In this document: piece by piece, positions 20,474 through 29,732 of the stretch
Layout: each line of letters starts with the position of its first letter
Position numbering within the stretch: the first letter of the stretch is position 1
Source: Rosettibacter firmus
GTDB taxonomy: Bacteria > Bacteroidota > Ignavibacteria > Ignavibacteriales > Melioribacteraceae
DNA length: 64,000 bases
Reading direction: 5' to 3'
Assembly: GCF_036860695.1 (NCBI RefSeq)
Contig: NZ_JAYKGJ010000002.1
Coordinates: 130,001 to 194,000 of the forward strand
Notes under the pieces: model-generated
The model's database searches: none
The model's input: the letters and a program-made list of their open reading frames with translations, nothing else
Told to the model about the DNA's origin: nothing
Position numbers and translations under genes: made by a program

Positions 20474-21354
20474 AGAGTATTTTAATAAGTTCAGAACTTT
20501 TTGAACTCAACAGCAAAAAATCTGAAGGTTTAATTTCTGCTTTAAAGAAATTATCAGAATATTCTTACGATATTTTTACTGATAATGATAACATTAATCC
20601 TGTTTTAAAAAATATTTTCAATCTGGAAGGAATAAAAATTAATCTATTCAAAAAGGATATAAATAAAGATATTTTGAAAATTGTTACCAGAGGGAAAAAA
20701 TCAGAAAATGTAATAGTCATTAATAATAAAATAAAAAATATTAAACAGGCAGTAGATATAATAATTAAAAATTCTCGTTCTGCAGAAGTAAAAAGAACTA
20801 CAAAAGAAACGGATATTAAAATAAAACTTGAACTTGATGGAGAAGGTAAATCGAAGATTAAAACTGGAATAGGTTTTTTTGACCATATGCTCGAACAAAT
20901 TGCACGTCATGCAAATCTTAATCTTACTATTTTAGTTAAAGGTGATTTAAAAGTTGATGAGCATCATACAATTGAAGATACAGGTATAGCACTTGGAGAA
21001 GCAATTAGAAAAGCTCTGGGTGATAAGAAAGGGATTAAGAGATTTGGTTTTATGCTTCCAATGGACGATTCGATAGCAGAGTGTGCAATTGATCTAAGTG
21101 GAAGAAGTTTTCTGAATTTCAAATGCAAATTTGAAAGAGAAAAAGTTGGTGAATTTCCAACTGAACTTACAGAAGAATTTTTTAGAGGTCTTGCTTCTGG
21201 TTTATTGGCAAATATTTTTATAAAAGCTGAAGGTAAAAATGATCATCATAAAATTGAATCAATCTTTAAAGCTTTTGCAAAAGCATTAAACGAAGCTTGT
21301 AGAATTGATTCAAGAGCTCAGAATTTATTACCAACAACAAAAGGGAAATTATGA
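20470..21354 (+). CDS. hisB: Imidazoleglycerol-phosphate dehydratase with vestigial N-terminal HAD domain
   Basis: The dehydratase domain occupies about residues 98-294 with metal-binding blocks GIGFFDHMLEQIARH, DEHHTIEDTGIALGEA and GKNDHHKIESIFKAF, all intact. A monofunctional HisB is about 195 residues; this one has about 97 more in front. That extension lines up with the HAD phosphatase half of E. coli HisB (for example LISALKKLSEYSYDIFTDND against its LLKLQKAGYKLVMITNQD), but the DxDGT nucleophile motif has become ISSEL and the zinc loop is missing. I infer the phosphatase activity has been lost. Confidence 0.9.
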   Translation: MKSILISSELFELNSKKSEGLISALKKLSEYSYDIFTDNDNINPVLKNIFNLEGIKINLFKKDINKDILKIVTRGKKSENVIVINNKIKNIKQAVDIIIKNSRSAEVKRTTKETDIKIKLELDGEGKSKIKTGIGFFDHMLEQIARHANLNLTILVKGDLKVDEHHTIEDTGIALGEAIRKALGDKKGIKRFGFMLPMDDSIAECAIDLSGRSFLNFKCKFEREKVGEFPTELTEEFFRGLASGLLANIFIKAEGKNDHHKIESIFKAFAKALNEACRIDSRAQNLLPTTKGKL

Positions 21355-21938
21355 TTGCCGTAATTGATTATGGAGCAGGAAATATTCAATCAGTAGCTAA
21401 TGCTTTAACTGATTTAAACGTAGATTTTATAATTACAAATAAAGAAAGTGATTTGTTGAAATGTGAAAAAATAATTTTTCCAGGTGTTGGCGAAGCATCT
21501 TTTGCTGTTAAAAAACTTCATCTATTAAATTTATTTACAATGCTTCGTATAATAAAAAAACCTTTACTTGGTATTTGTCTGGGTATGCAAATCTTGTGCG
21601 ATAAATCGATTGAAGGAAATGTTACTTGTCTTGGAATTATAAATACAACAACTGAAATGTTTGATTCATCGAAAGTTAAAGTTCCTCATATGGGCTGGAA
21701 TAAAGTTGAAATAATCAAAGAAAATAAATTATTTGATGGTATAGAAAATAATTCTTATTTCTATTTTGCTCATTCATATTATGTTCCTATGAATGATTTT
21801 ACTATTGCAAAAACAAATTATGATGTTGACTTTTCAGCAGCGTGTGAAAAAGATAATTTTTATGGAATACAATTTCATCCAGAAAAATCTGGTAGTAATG
21901 GATTAAAAGTACTAAAAAATTTTATTGAAAAATGTTAA
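21351..21938 (+). CDS. hisH: Imidazole glycerol phosphate synthase, glutaminase subunit
   Basis: Supplies ammonia to HisF. 195 residues, class I glutamine amidotransferase: IDYGAGNIQSV at the N terminus, nucleophile Cys in LLGICLGMQIL, and the His-Glu pair in GIQFHPEKSG. Start overlaps hisB by 4 bp; the 3' end overlaps hisA by 7 bp. Confidence 0.96.
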   Translation: MIAVIDYGAGNIQSVANALTDLNVDFIITNKESDLLKCEKIIFPGVGEASFAVKKLHLLNLFTMLRIIKKPLLGICLGMQILCDKSIEGNVTCLGIINTTTEMFDSSKVKVPHMGWNKVEIIKENKLFDGIENNSYFYFAHSYYVPMNDFTIAKTNYDVDFSAACEKDNFYGIQFHPEKSGSNGLKVLKNFIEKC

Positions 21939-22651
21939 TAATACCAGCAATAGACATACTCGATAATAAAGTTGTCAGATTAACAAAAGGTGATTTTAAT
22001 CAGGCAACATTTTACGATGTTTCTCCCCAAAGTGTAGCACAAAGTTATTTTAATGCTGGATTCAATTGGGTTCATATTATTGATCTATCTGCTACACGTA
22101 ATGAAAAAATAAATGTAATCCCTATCATAAAACAGATAAAAGAAAGTACCAATCTAAAAATTCAATTTGGTGGTGGAATTAGAAAAGAAGAACAGGTTAA
22201 AGAATTATTTGAAGAAGGTGTTGATAGAATAATTATTGGTTCATTATCTCTTACAAATAAAGAAAAATTCGAAAAAATTATTAGCCATTACGATAAAGAA
22301 AAATTTGCAATTGCAATTGATTCAAATAACGAAAAAATATTAATAAAAGGCTGGACAGAAGAAAGCAGTGTTTCTATATATGACCATATTGATTATTGTT
22401 TATCACTTGGTATAAATACTTTTCTGTGTACAGATATTAGCAGAGATGGAACGCTTGTTGGTTCAAATAAAGATTTATATAAAAAAATTATGGATAAGTT
22501 TCCCGATATAAAATTAATTGCATCTGGTGGCATAGGTTCCTTACACGATATAATTAATTTGAATGATATTAAATTATATGCAGTCATCGTAGGTAAAGCT
22601 ATTTATGAAAATAAAATTAAACTAAAGGACTTAATAAAAATTGGTAGCTAA
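21932..22651 (+). CDS. hisA: ProFAR isomerase
   Basis: Isomerises the 5'-ProFAR intermediate by an Amadori rearrangement. 239-residue TIM barrel with the catalytic Asp pair in IPAIDILDNKVVRL and FLCTDISRDGTLVG, and phosphate-binding loops FGGGIR and ASGGIGS. The first 7 bp lie within the hisH 3' end; the last 11 bp overlap hisF. Confidence 0.95.
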   Translation: MLIIPAIDILDNKVVRLTKGDFNQATFYDVSPQSVAQSYFNAGFNWVHIIDLSATRNEKINVIPIIKQIKESTNLKIQFGGGIRKEEQVKELFEEGVDRIIIGSLSLTNKEKFEKIISHYDKEKFAIAIDSNNEKILIKGWTEESSVSIYDHIDYCLSLGINTFLCTDISRDGTLVGSNKDLYKKIMDKFPDIKLIASGGIGSLHDIINLNDIKLYAVIVGKAIYENKIKLKDLIKIGS

Positions 22652-23396
22652 AAGAATTATTCCCTGTCTTGATGTTAAAAATGGCAGAGTAGTAAAAGGA
22701 GTTAATTTTATTAATCTTAAAGATGCAGGCTCTGCCGTAGAACTTTCACAAAGATATTATGAAGAAGGAGCCGATGAACTTGTATTCCTCGATATTACTG
22801 CTACAGAAGAAAAAAGAAAAACTTTAATCGAACTTGTTCGTGATGTTGCCAAAGTTTTGAGAATTCCTTTTACAGTTGGTGGAGGCATCTCTTCATTGGA
22901 TAATATTGAAGAATTATTAAAAGCAGGTGCAGATAAAGTATCACTAAATTCTTCAATTGTAAGAAATCCAGATTTAATTACTCAAGCTGCTAAACGTTTT
23001 GGTTCTCAAGCTATTGTTGCTGCTATCGATGTAAAAAATGTTAATGGAATAAAAAAAGTTTTTATAAAAGGAGGAAAAGAAGAGACTGATTTAGAAGGAT
23101 TTGAATGGTGTAAACGTGTTTGTGAATTAGGTGCTGGAGAAATTCTTTTGACTTCAATGGATCATGATGGAACACGAAAAGGATACGATATTGAGTTTCT
23201 GAAAAAAGTTGTAGATGCAGTTACAATTCCTGTGATAGCAAGTGGTGGTGCTGGTACTAAAGAACATTTTCTCGATGCATTTAAAATTGCCAATGTTGAT
23301 GCTTGTCTTGCAGCAGGATTATTTCATTATGGTGAATTAAGTATATCTGAATTAAAAAAATTTCTAAAAGAAAATAATGTGAACATAAGATTATGA
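22641..23396 (+). CDS. hisF: Imidazole glycerol phosphate synthase, cyclase subunit
   Basis: Closes the imidazole ring using ammonia from HisH and releases AICAR. 251-residue TIM barrel: [18 protein letters not shown] (catalytic Asp), [23 protein letters not shown] (second Asp) and ASGGAGT. The start is TTG at 22641, inside hisA; no ATG gives the conserved N terminus, and AAAGGA lies 12 bases upstream. Overlaps hisIE by 4 bp. Confidence 0.95.
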   Translation: MVAKRIIPCLDVKNGRVVKGVNFINLKDAGSAVELSQRYYEEGADELVFLDITATEEKRKTLIELVRDVAKVLRIPFTVGGGISSLDNIEELLKAGADKVSLNSSIVRNPDLITQAAKRFGSQAIVAAIDVKNVNGIKKVFIKGGKEETDLEGFEWCKRVCELGAGEILLTSMDHDGTRKGYDIEFLKKVVDAVTIPVIASGGAGTKEHFLDAFKIANVDACLAAGLFHYGELSISELKKFLKENNVNIRL

Positions 23397-24010
23397 TAGA
23401 TACCACAAAAATAGACTTTTCAAAAAATTCTGGTCTTGTACCAGCAATTGTTATTGATGAATTTACAGATCAGGTGTTAATGCTTGGTTATATGAACCAG
23501 GAAGCTCTATCTAAAACAATTGATACTAAATTAGTTACATTCTTTAGCAGATCAAGAAAAACTTTATGGACAAAAGGAGAAACTTCAAAAAATTATTTGC
23601 ATTTAGTTGATATAAAAACAGATTGTGATAACGATACTCTTTTAATTATTGCCAGACCTGATGGTCCAACCTGTCATCTCGGTAATTATTCTTGTTTTGG
23701 TAACGAAAAATCTAATACAAAATTTTTTGATTACTTATTTGAATTAATTAAAGATAGAAAAGAGAAATTACCAGAAGGTTCTTACACAACTGAATTATTT
23801 AAAAGTGGTCTTAATAGAATCATCCAAAAAGTAGGTGAAGAAGCAATTGAAACTATAATTGCAGCAAAGAATAACAATAAAGAAGAAATTATTAATGAAG
23901 TATCGGATTTACTTTATCATCTTATGGTTATGCTGGTAGAAGAAAATATCGAGTTGCAGGATATTCTTAATAATTTAATTGAAAGACATTCCAAAAAAAC
24001 CAATAAATAA
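23393..24010 (+). CDS. hisI: Bifunctional phosphoribosyl-AMP cyclohydrolase / phosphoribosyl-ATP pyrophosphatase
   Basis: Steps two and three of the pathway. 205 residues: HisI domain to about 110 (QVLMLGYMNQEAL, FFSRSRKTLWTKGETS, and metal-binding Cys residues in DCDNDTLL and GPTCHLGNYSCF), then a HisE domain (about 112-205: SYTTELFKSGLNRIIQKVGEE and EVSDLLYHLMVML). Last gene of the operon; I see no clear terminator after it. Confidence 0.95.
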   Translation: MIDTTKIDFSKNSGLVPAIVIDEFTDQVLMLGYMNQEALSKTIDTKLVTFFSRSRKTLWTKGETSKNYLHLVDIKTDCDNDTLLIIARPDGPTCHLGNYSCFGNEKSNTKFFDYLFELIKDRKEKLPEGSYTTELFKSGLNRIIQKVGEEAIETIIAAKNNNKEEIINEVSDLLYHLMVMLVEENIELQDILNNLIERHSKKTNK

Positions 24011-24386
24011 TTTTTTTATAAAACAATTTCTACTGTTTCTTGAAAAGTTAACTGAATTGAACCTATTAGAAAAAATTATTTTAAAATATTTAAGAATATC
24101 AAACTTACCATTCTGAATTTTACCATTTTATAAAAATAAATAAAATATTTAATCTCCAATGGTTAATATAAGTGTGACTTGATATGGTTAATTTTTGTCA
24201 ACATTGAGGGGTATAATTTTTCTTTATTAAAGTTATATTAAATTGATGGATATATTCTTTAGTTTTTTCTCAAAAATTAAATTATCATTAAAATTGTTCT
24301 AAAATATTAACTATTATTTTTGTAAATTATTTTTTAAAAATTCCTGTTGGTAAAAAAATATGAATAATATAACAAGGAATTTCAAT
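24011..24386 (+). promoter_or_regulatory. Intergenic region with predicted promoter of the arabinose operon
   Basis: AT-rich gap between the his and sugar operons. TTG at 24294-24296 and TATTTTTG at 24315-24322, 18 bases apart, match the Bacteroidota-type promoter and lie about 65 bases before the mutarotase start. Short dyads such as AAGT-GTG-ACTT near 24170-24180 could be operators but are weak. No coding sequence seen. Confidence 0.35.
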
Positions 24387-25520
24387 ATGATTAAAAAAAT
24401 TATATTACTAATTTTTCTTGCACCTCTTTTAATTACATGTCAAACAAGCAATACGAGGACTAAAATGATTGAGAAAAAACTATTTGGAGTTCTTCCATCA
24501 GGTGAAGAAGTTTATATGTATACCTTAAAGAACAAAAATGGAATGGAAGTTAAAATTATTAACTATGGAGCAACAATTGTATCACTTACCGCTCCAGATA
24601 AAAATGGTAAATACGAAGATGTTGTAATGGGCTATGATAAATTAGAAGATTATATTAATGGCAGCTCATATTTTGGATGTATAGTTGGGCGTTATGGTAA
24701 TAGAATTAATAAAGGTAAATTCCAGCTTGATGGCAAAGAATATCAATTAACAATTAATGATGGTGAAAATCATCTTCATGGTGGAACAATTGGTTTTAAT
24801 AAAGTTTTATGGACTGCGGAACCAATTTATTCTGATACGTTGCAAGCAATCAAATTAACTTATCTAAGTAAAGATGGAGAGCAGGGTTATCCTGGCAATT
24901 TAAATATTGAAGTAACTTATTCTTTAACTGATGACAATGAACTTATAATTGATTATTCAGCAACAACAGATAAACCTACTATAGTTAATCCAACACATCA
25001 TTCATATTTCAATCTAAGTGGTTCATTTGAAAATACAATTTTAGATCATGAATTATTTATTGATGCAGATTATATCACTCCAGTGAATAATCAACTTATT
25101 CCAACAGGTGAATTAATGAAAGTTGATGGAACTCCATTCGATTTTAAAACCTTCCATAAAATTGGAGAAAGGATAAACGAACAACATGAACAATTAATTT
25201 TTGGTAAAGGATATGATCATAACTGGGTATTAAATAATTATAATGGCAAAGTGAGAAAAGTTGCAGAATTATATGAGCCAACAAGTGGCAGATTAATGGA
25301 AGTATTAACAGATCAACCAGGAATGCAATTTTATTCTGGCAATTTCCTTAATGAAACAATTAAAGGAAAGAAGGGAACAGTTTATAATTACAGAACAGGA
25401 CTGTGTCTCGAAACTCAATTTTATCCCGATTCTCCAAACCATAAGAATTTTCCATCGGCAGTATTAAAGCCTGGAGAAAAATATACTCAAAGAACCATAT
25501 ATCATTTTAAAGTAAAATAA
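24387..25520 (+). CDS. galM: Aldose 1-epimerase (mutarotase), predicted lipoprotein
   Basis: Interconverts anomers of sugars, here probably feeding L-arabinose to the uptake and kinase steps. I start it at the second ATG (24387): AAGGAA lies at proper distance and the protein then begins with a lipoprotein signal (MIKKIILLIFLAPLLITC, Cys18); the ATG at 24360 has no ribosome site. The 377-residue protein has GCIVGRYGNRINKGKF, HLHGGTIGFNKVLW, and NPTHHSYFNLSG with the catalytic His; YPDSPNHKNFPSAVLKPGE closes the fold. First gene of the arabinose operon. Confidence 0.9.
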   Translation: MIKKIILLIFLAPLLITCQTSNTRTKMIEKKLFGVLPSGEEVYMYTLKNKNGMEVKIINYGATIVSLTAPDKNGKYEDVVMGYDKLEDYINGSSYFGCIVGRYGNRINKGKFQLDGKEYQLTINDGENHLHGGTIGFNKVLWTAEPIYSDTLQAIKLTYLSKDGEQGYPGNLNIEVTYSLTDDNELIIDYSATTDKPTIVNPTHHSYFNLSGSFENTILDHELFIDADYITPVNNQLIPTGELMKVDGTPFDFKTFHKIGERINEQHEQLIFGKGYDHNWVLNNYNGKVRKVAELYEPTSGRLMEVLTDQPGMQFYSGNFLNETIKGKKGTVYNYRTGLCLETQFYPDSPNHKNFPSAVLKPGEKYTQRTIYHFKVK

Positions 25521-25544
25521 TAATAAAAATAAATTGAGGTTCAT

Positions 25545-27299
25545 ATGGGAGTACTCAGTACACTTGATTGGCTTGCTATTGCCTTCTATTTTGCAATTAT
25601 TCTTGGACTGGCATGGTGGGTTATAAAAAGACAAAAGAAAACTTCTGATGGATATTTTTTAGCAGGGAGAAGTTTGGGATGGTTTATAGTTGGTGCATCA
25701 ATATTTGCTTCAAATATAGGTTCTGAGCATCTGGTTGGACTTGCAGGGTCTGGTGCAACTGATGGCGTTGCAATGGCACATTATGAATTACATGCATGGT
25801 GTCTTCTTGTTTTGGGTTGGGTTATGGTTCCTTTTTATTTACGATCTAAAGTTTTTACTATGCCAGAATTTCTTGAAAAAAGATTTTCACAAAAAGCAAG
25901 AATTGTTTTGTCTGGTATTTCATTAGTTGCATATATATTAACTAAAATTGCTGTTGGTGTTTTTGCTGGTGGCGTTGTGTTTTCTGTTCTTTTGCCTGAT
26001 ATAAATTTTCTTGGAATGGATAGCTTCTGGATTGGTTCCATACTTGTTATTGTTATTACTGGAATTTACACTATACTCGGTGGTATGAGTGCAGTTGCTT
26101 ATACAGAAGCACTTCAAACAATAATTTTGATAATTGGTTCTGCACTTGTTACATTTTTTGGCCTTCAAGCTGTTGGAGGATGGAGCGAACTTAAAGCAAT
26201 TGTAGGTCCTGAAATGTTCAACCTATGGAAACCACTTGTACCACATGGAGTTGAAGGGACATGGGAACCTGTTAAAGAAGCAGGTAGAATGGCATGGTAT
26301 TTTAATGATAATTATCCATGGCTTGGAATGCTTTTCTGTGCACCTATTATTGGTTTGTGGTACTGGACAACAGATCAATATATCGTTCAGAGAGTTTTAG
26401 CTGCTCCTAACGAAACTCAAGCCCGTCGTGGTACTATAGCTGCTGCTTTTTTTAAATTACTCCCTGTTTTTATATTTATTATACCTGGTATAATTTGCTA
26501 TGCTCTTGCAGTAAGCGGAAAAGTTCCAGTTATTCAAAATACTTTACTTGATGCAAATGGAAATATAATTCGTGATAATGCACAACAAGCTTTCCCATTA
26601 ATGGTTGCTAATGTTTTACCAATTGGCGTTAGAGGTATTGTTGTTGCAGGTTTACTGGCTGCTTTAATGAGCTCTCTCGCAGGTGCATTTAATGCAAGTT
26701 CAACTTTATTTACTATGGATTTCTATTCTCGACTTCATCCAAATGTATCTCAAGAAAGATTGGTGTGGGTTGGTAGAATTGCTACTACTGTTATGGTTAT
26801 TATTGGTTTATTATGGTTGCCTGTAATTCGTGGTGGTAAAGGCTTATATGATTATTTACAAGGTATTCAAGCTTATTTAGCACCTCCAATTTTTGTTGTT
26901 TTCTTTGCAGGTGTTTTTCATAAAAGATTGAATGCAAAAGGATGCCTTGCTGCTCTTTATACTGGTTTTATTCTTGGAATTTTTAGATTGGCAGTTGATA
27001 CACCTGTAAAATTAATTAAAGGTTTCCACTATCCCGAAGGTTCATTTTTATGGATTGTAAACAATATTTTCTTCCAGTATTATAGTTTACTGATATTCAT
27101 TATTAGTCTTATTGTAATGGTAGTGGTAAGTTATGCTACTGAAGAACCATCATATGAAAATCTATATGGATTGACATACGGAACTGTAACAGAGGAACAT
27201 CGAAAAGAATCAAGAGCAAGCTGGAATAAATGGGATGTTATTGCATCGATAATTGTATTGCTCTGTATTCTTGGTGCTTACTTGTACTTTACAGGCTGA
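25545..27299 (+). CDS. Sodium/sugar symporter (SSS family)
   Basis: Inner-membrane Na+-coupled transporter of the SLC5/SSS family, 584 residues with about 14 membrane segments. Family motifs: DGYFLAGRSLGWFIVGASIFASNIGSEH split by the first helices, GGMSAVAYTEALQ, and YWTTDQYIVQRVLAA (the solute-site region, as in vSGLT). Clustered with araB, araD and araA, so L-arabinose is the likely substrate; other pectin- or hemicellulose-derived sugars are possible. ATG with TTGAGGTTCAT upstream. Confidence 0.9.
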   Translation: MGVLSTLDWLAIAFYFAIILGLAWWVIKRQKKTSDGYFLAGRSLGWFIVGASIFASNIGSEHLVGLAGSGATDGVAMAHYELHAWCLLVLGWVMVPFYLRSKVFTMPEFLEKRFSQKARIVLSGISLVAYILTKIAVGVFAGGVVFSVLLPDINFLGMDSFWIGSILVIVITGIYTILGGMSAVAYTEALQTIILIIGSALVTFFGLQAVGGWSELKAIVGPEMFNLWKPLVPHGVEGTWEPVKEAGRMAWYFNDNYPWLGMLFCAPIIGLWYWTTDQYIVQRVLAAPNETQARRGTIAAAFFKLLPVFIFIIPGIICYALAVSGKVPVIQNTLLDANGNIIRDNAQQAFPLMVANVLPIGVRGIVVAGLLAALMSSLAGAFNASSTLFTMDFYSRLHPNVSQERLVWVGRIATTVMVIIGLLWLPVIRGGKGLYDYLQGIQAYLAPPIFVVFFAGVFHKRLNAKGCLAALYTGFILGIFRLAVDTPVKLIKGFHYPEGSFLWIVNNIFFQYYSLLIFIISLIVMVVVSYATEEPSYENLYGLTYGTVTEEHRKESRASWNKWDVIASIIVLLCILGAYLYFTG

Positions 27300-27313
27300 T
27301 GTTAGAGGTTCAT

Positions 27314-29017
27314 ATGAATAAATATGTTATTGGACTGGATTTTGGAACTAATTCCTGCCGCTCTGTTATTGTTGGTGTTTCTGATGGCAGAGAACTGGCA
27401 AGTTCTGTGTTCCCATATCCATCAGGTACTGATGGAGTAATTTTAGATCCAGAAAATCCAAATCTTGCAAGACAAAATCCAAATGATTATTTACTTGGAA
27501 TTGAGTATACTATTAAAAATGTGTTATTAAAAGCTAAAGATGTTGAACCAGATTTTCGTAATGAAGATGTAATTGGAATAGGTATAGATACTACAGGTAG
27601 TAGTCCAATGCCAGTTGATGAAAATGGTATTCCAATGTGTTTTAAAGAAAAATATAAAGATAATCCTAATGCTTATGTATGGTTATGGAAAGATCATACA
27701 AGTTATCTCGAAGCTGAACAAATTACGGAACTGGCTTCTAAAATTCGTCCACAATATTTATCTAAGATTGGTGGTAAATATTCTTCTGAATGGTTCTGGA
27801 GTAAAATACTTCATTGCAAAAATGTAGATCCTGAACTTTATAACGAAACTTATAGCTGGGTAGAAATTTGCGATTGGATACCAGCAGTGTTAATTGGTAA
27901 AACAAAACCAGAAGAGATTAAAAGAAGTATTTGTGCAGCGGGGCACAAAGCAATTTATAATTTACAGTGGGGAGGTTTACCAGATAGAGAATTTTTAGAA
28001 AAGCTCTCAAATGGCCTGGGTAGCTTACTTGAACGATTGTATGACAAAGCTTATACATCAGAAAATTTAGCAGGTTATCTGTCGAAAGAATGGGCTGAGA
28101 AACTTGGATTGACAGAAAATGTTGCTGTGGCTGTCGGTGCCTTCGATGCTCATATGGGGGCTGTTGGTGCTGGAATAACAGAAGAAACAATGGTCAAGAT
28201 TATTGGGACAAGCACTTGTGATATAATGGTGTGGCAAAATAATAAACCTCTTAATGATATCGTTGGTGTATGTGGAATTGTTGATGGCTCGGTTATGAAT
28301 GGTTATTATGGTATTGAAGCTGGACAATCAGCAGTTGGAGATATATTACTATGGTTTGTTAATTATCTTACTCCAGAAAAATATGGTTCTACTACAGAAG
28401 AAAAATTCTTAAACCTCGAAAAAGCTGCTTCTGAATTAATTCCAGGTGAATCTGGCTTACTTGCACTTGACTGGAATAATGGAAATAGAACTATTCTTGT
28501 AGATGTTCGACTATCAGGTTTATTAATTGGTCAAACTTTACATACAACACCTCATGAAATTTATAGAGCATTAATTGAAGCTACTGCCTTCGGAGCTTTG
28601 AAAATTATCGATCGAATTGAAGAGTATGGTGTTAAAATTAAAGATGTTGTTAATTGTGGTGGTCTTGCAGTTAAAAATTCACTTATGATGCAAATCTATG
28701 CCGATGTTATTGGACGACCTATGAAAATCTCTCGTAGTGAACAAACACCTGCATTAGGAGCTGCAATCTTTGCATCGGTTGCAGCAGGCAAGAAAAACGG
28801 TGGCTACGATTCTGTTAAAGAAGCTCAATCTGCTATGACAGGTATAAACAAAATTTATTATCCCAATCATGAATATCATGAAACTTATAAAAAATTATAT
28901 GCACTATATTCTCAACTTCATGATTCATTTGGAACAAAAGAATGGCATGGTTCACTTTATAATGTTATGAAAGATTTATTAAATATTCGTGATGAAATAA
29001 GAACAAAAAAATCGTAA
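27314..29017 (+). CDS. araB: Ribulokinase
   Basis: Phosphorylates L-ribulose at O5. I start at ATG 27314, where the conserved KYVIGLDFGTNSCRSV begins just after TTAGAGGTTCAT; an upstream start would add 28 residues from inside the symporter gene. 567 residues of FGGY kinase fold: the first ATP loop (DFGTNS), PMPVDENG near the sugar site, AVGAFDAHMGAVGAG, and the C-terminal CGGLAVKNSLMMQIYADV with adenine-binding loop. Followed 4 bases later by araD. Confidence 0.94.
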   Translation: MNKYVIGLDFGTNSCRSVIVGVSDGRELASSVFPYPSGTDGVILDPENPNLARQNPNDYLLGIEYTIKNVLLKAKDVEPDFRNEDVIGIGIDTTGSSPMPVDENGIPMCFKEKYKDNPNAYVWLWKDHTSYLEAEQITELASKIRPQYLSKIGGKYSSEWFWSKILHCKNVDPELYNETYSWVEICDWIPAVLIGKTKPEEIKRSICAAGHKAIYNLQWGGLPDREFLEKLSNGLGSLLERLYDKAYTSENLAGYLSKEWAEKLGLTENVAVAVGAFDAHMGAVGAGITEETMVKIIGTSTCDIMVWQNNKPLNDIVGVCGIVDGSVMNGYYGIEAGQSAVGDILLWFVNYLTPEKYGSTTEEKFLNLEKAASELIPGESGLLALDWNNGNRTILVDVRLSGLLIGQTLHTTPHEIYRALIEATAFGALKIIDRIEEYGVKIKDVVNCGGLAVKNSLMMQIYADVIGRPMKISRSEQTPALGAAIFASVAAGKKNGGYDSVKEAQSAMTGINKIYYPNHEYHETYKKLYALYSQLHDSFGTKEWHGSLYNVMKDLLNIRDEIRTKKS

Positions 29018-29021
29018 GCCT

Positions 29022-29723
29022 ATGTTAGAACAATTAAAACAACAGGTACTCGAAGCAAATTTAGAATTATTTAAGTCTGGATTAATAATCCAGTCATTTG
29101 GTAATGTTAGTGGAATAGACCGTTCAAATGGTCTTATTGTTATTAAACCAAGTGGTGTTGATTATAATAAATTGAAAATTGATGATATGGTTGTTGTTGA
29201 TCTTCAAGGTAATATTGTTGAAGGTGACAAACGTCCTTCATCAGATACTCCAACTCATATTGAATTGTATAAAGCTTTTTCTGGTATAGGTGGAATTACT
29301 CATACTCATAGTTTATATGCTACAATGTTTGCACAGGCATGCAGACAAATTCAATGCTTTGGAACAACTCATGCAGATACTTTTAATGGTCCAGTTCCTA
29401 TTACTCGCTATTTGCGTAGAGAAGAAGTAGAAGTGGATTATGAAAAAAATACTGGCAAAGTTATTATTGAGAGATTTAAAACCTTGAATCCTTTAGAAAT
29501 GCCTGCAGTTCTTGTAGCAGGTCATGCACCATTTACCTGGGGAAAAGATCCTATTGAATCAGTTAAAAATGCACAGACTCTTGAATATGTTGCTCAACTT
29601 GCTTTTGGTACACTTATTATAAATCCACAGTTAAAAATTCTTCCCAAGTATATAATTAAAAAACATTTTCAAAGAAAACATGGTCCAGATGCATATTATG
29701 GACAACAAAATTTTAATAAATAG
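29022..29723 (+). CDS. araD: L-ribulose-5-phosphate 4-epimerase
   Basis: Converts L-ribulose 5-phosphate to D-xylulose 5-phosphate. 233 residues of class II aldolase fold: SFGNVSGID, IKPSGVDYNKL, SSDTPTHIELYKAF, and the zinc histidines in GITHTHSLYATMFAQA and VAGHAPFTWG. Third enzyme of the arabinose route; lies between araB and araA with gaps of 4 and 9 bases. Confidence 0.94.
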   Translation: MLEQLKQQVLEANLELFKSGLIIQSFGNVSGIDRSNGLIVIKPSGVDYNKLKIDDMVVVDLQGNIVEGDKRPSSDTPTHIELYKAFSGIGGITHTHSLYATMFAQACRQIQCFGTTHADTFNGPVPITRYLRREEVEVDYEKNTGKVIIERFKTLNPLEMPAVLVAGHAPFTWGKDPIESVKNAQTLEYVAQLAFGTLIINPQLKILPKYIIKKHFQRKHGPDAYYGQQNFNK

Positions 29724-29732
29724 GGAATTAAC

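Noticed and set aside
27230-27313. Upstream start for araB
   Set aside because: The extra 28 residues come from the end of the symporter gene; the family N terminus begins at 27314 with a ribosome site.
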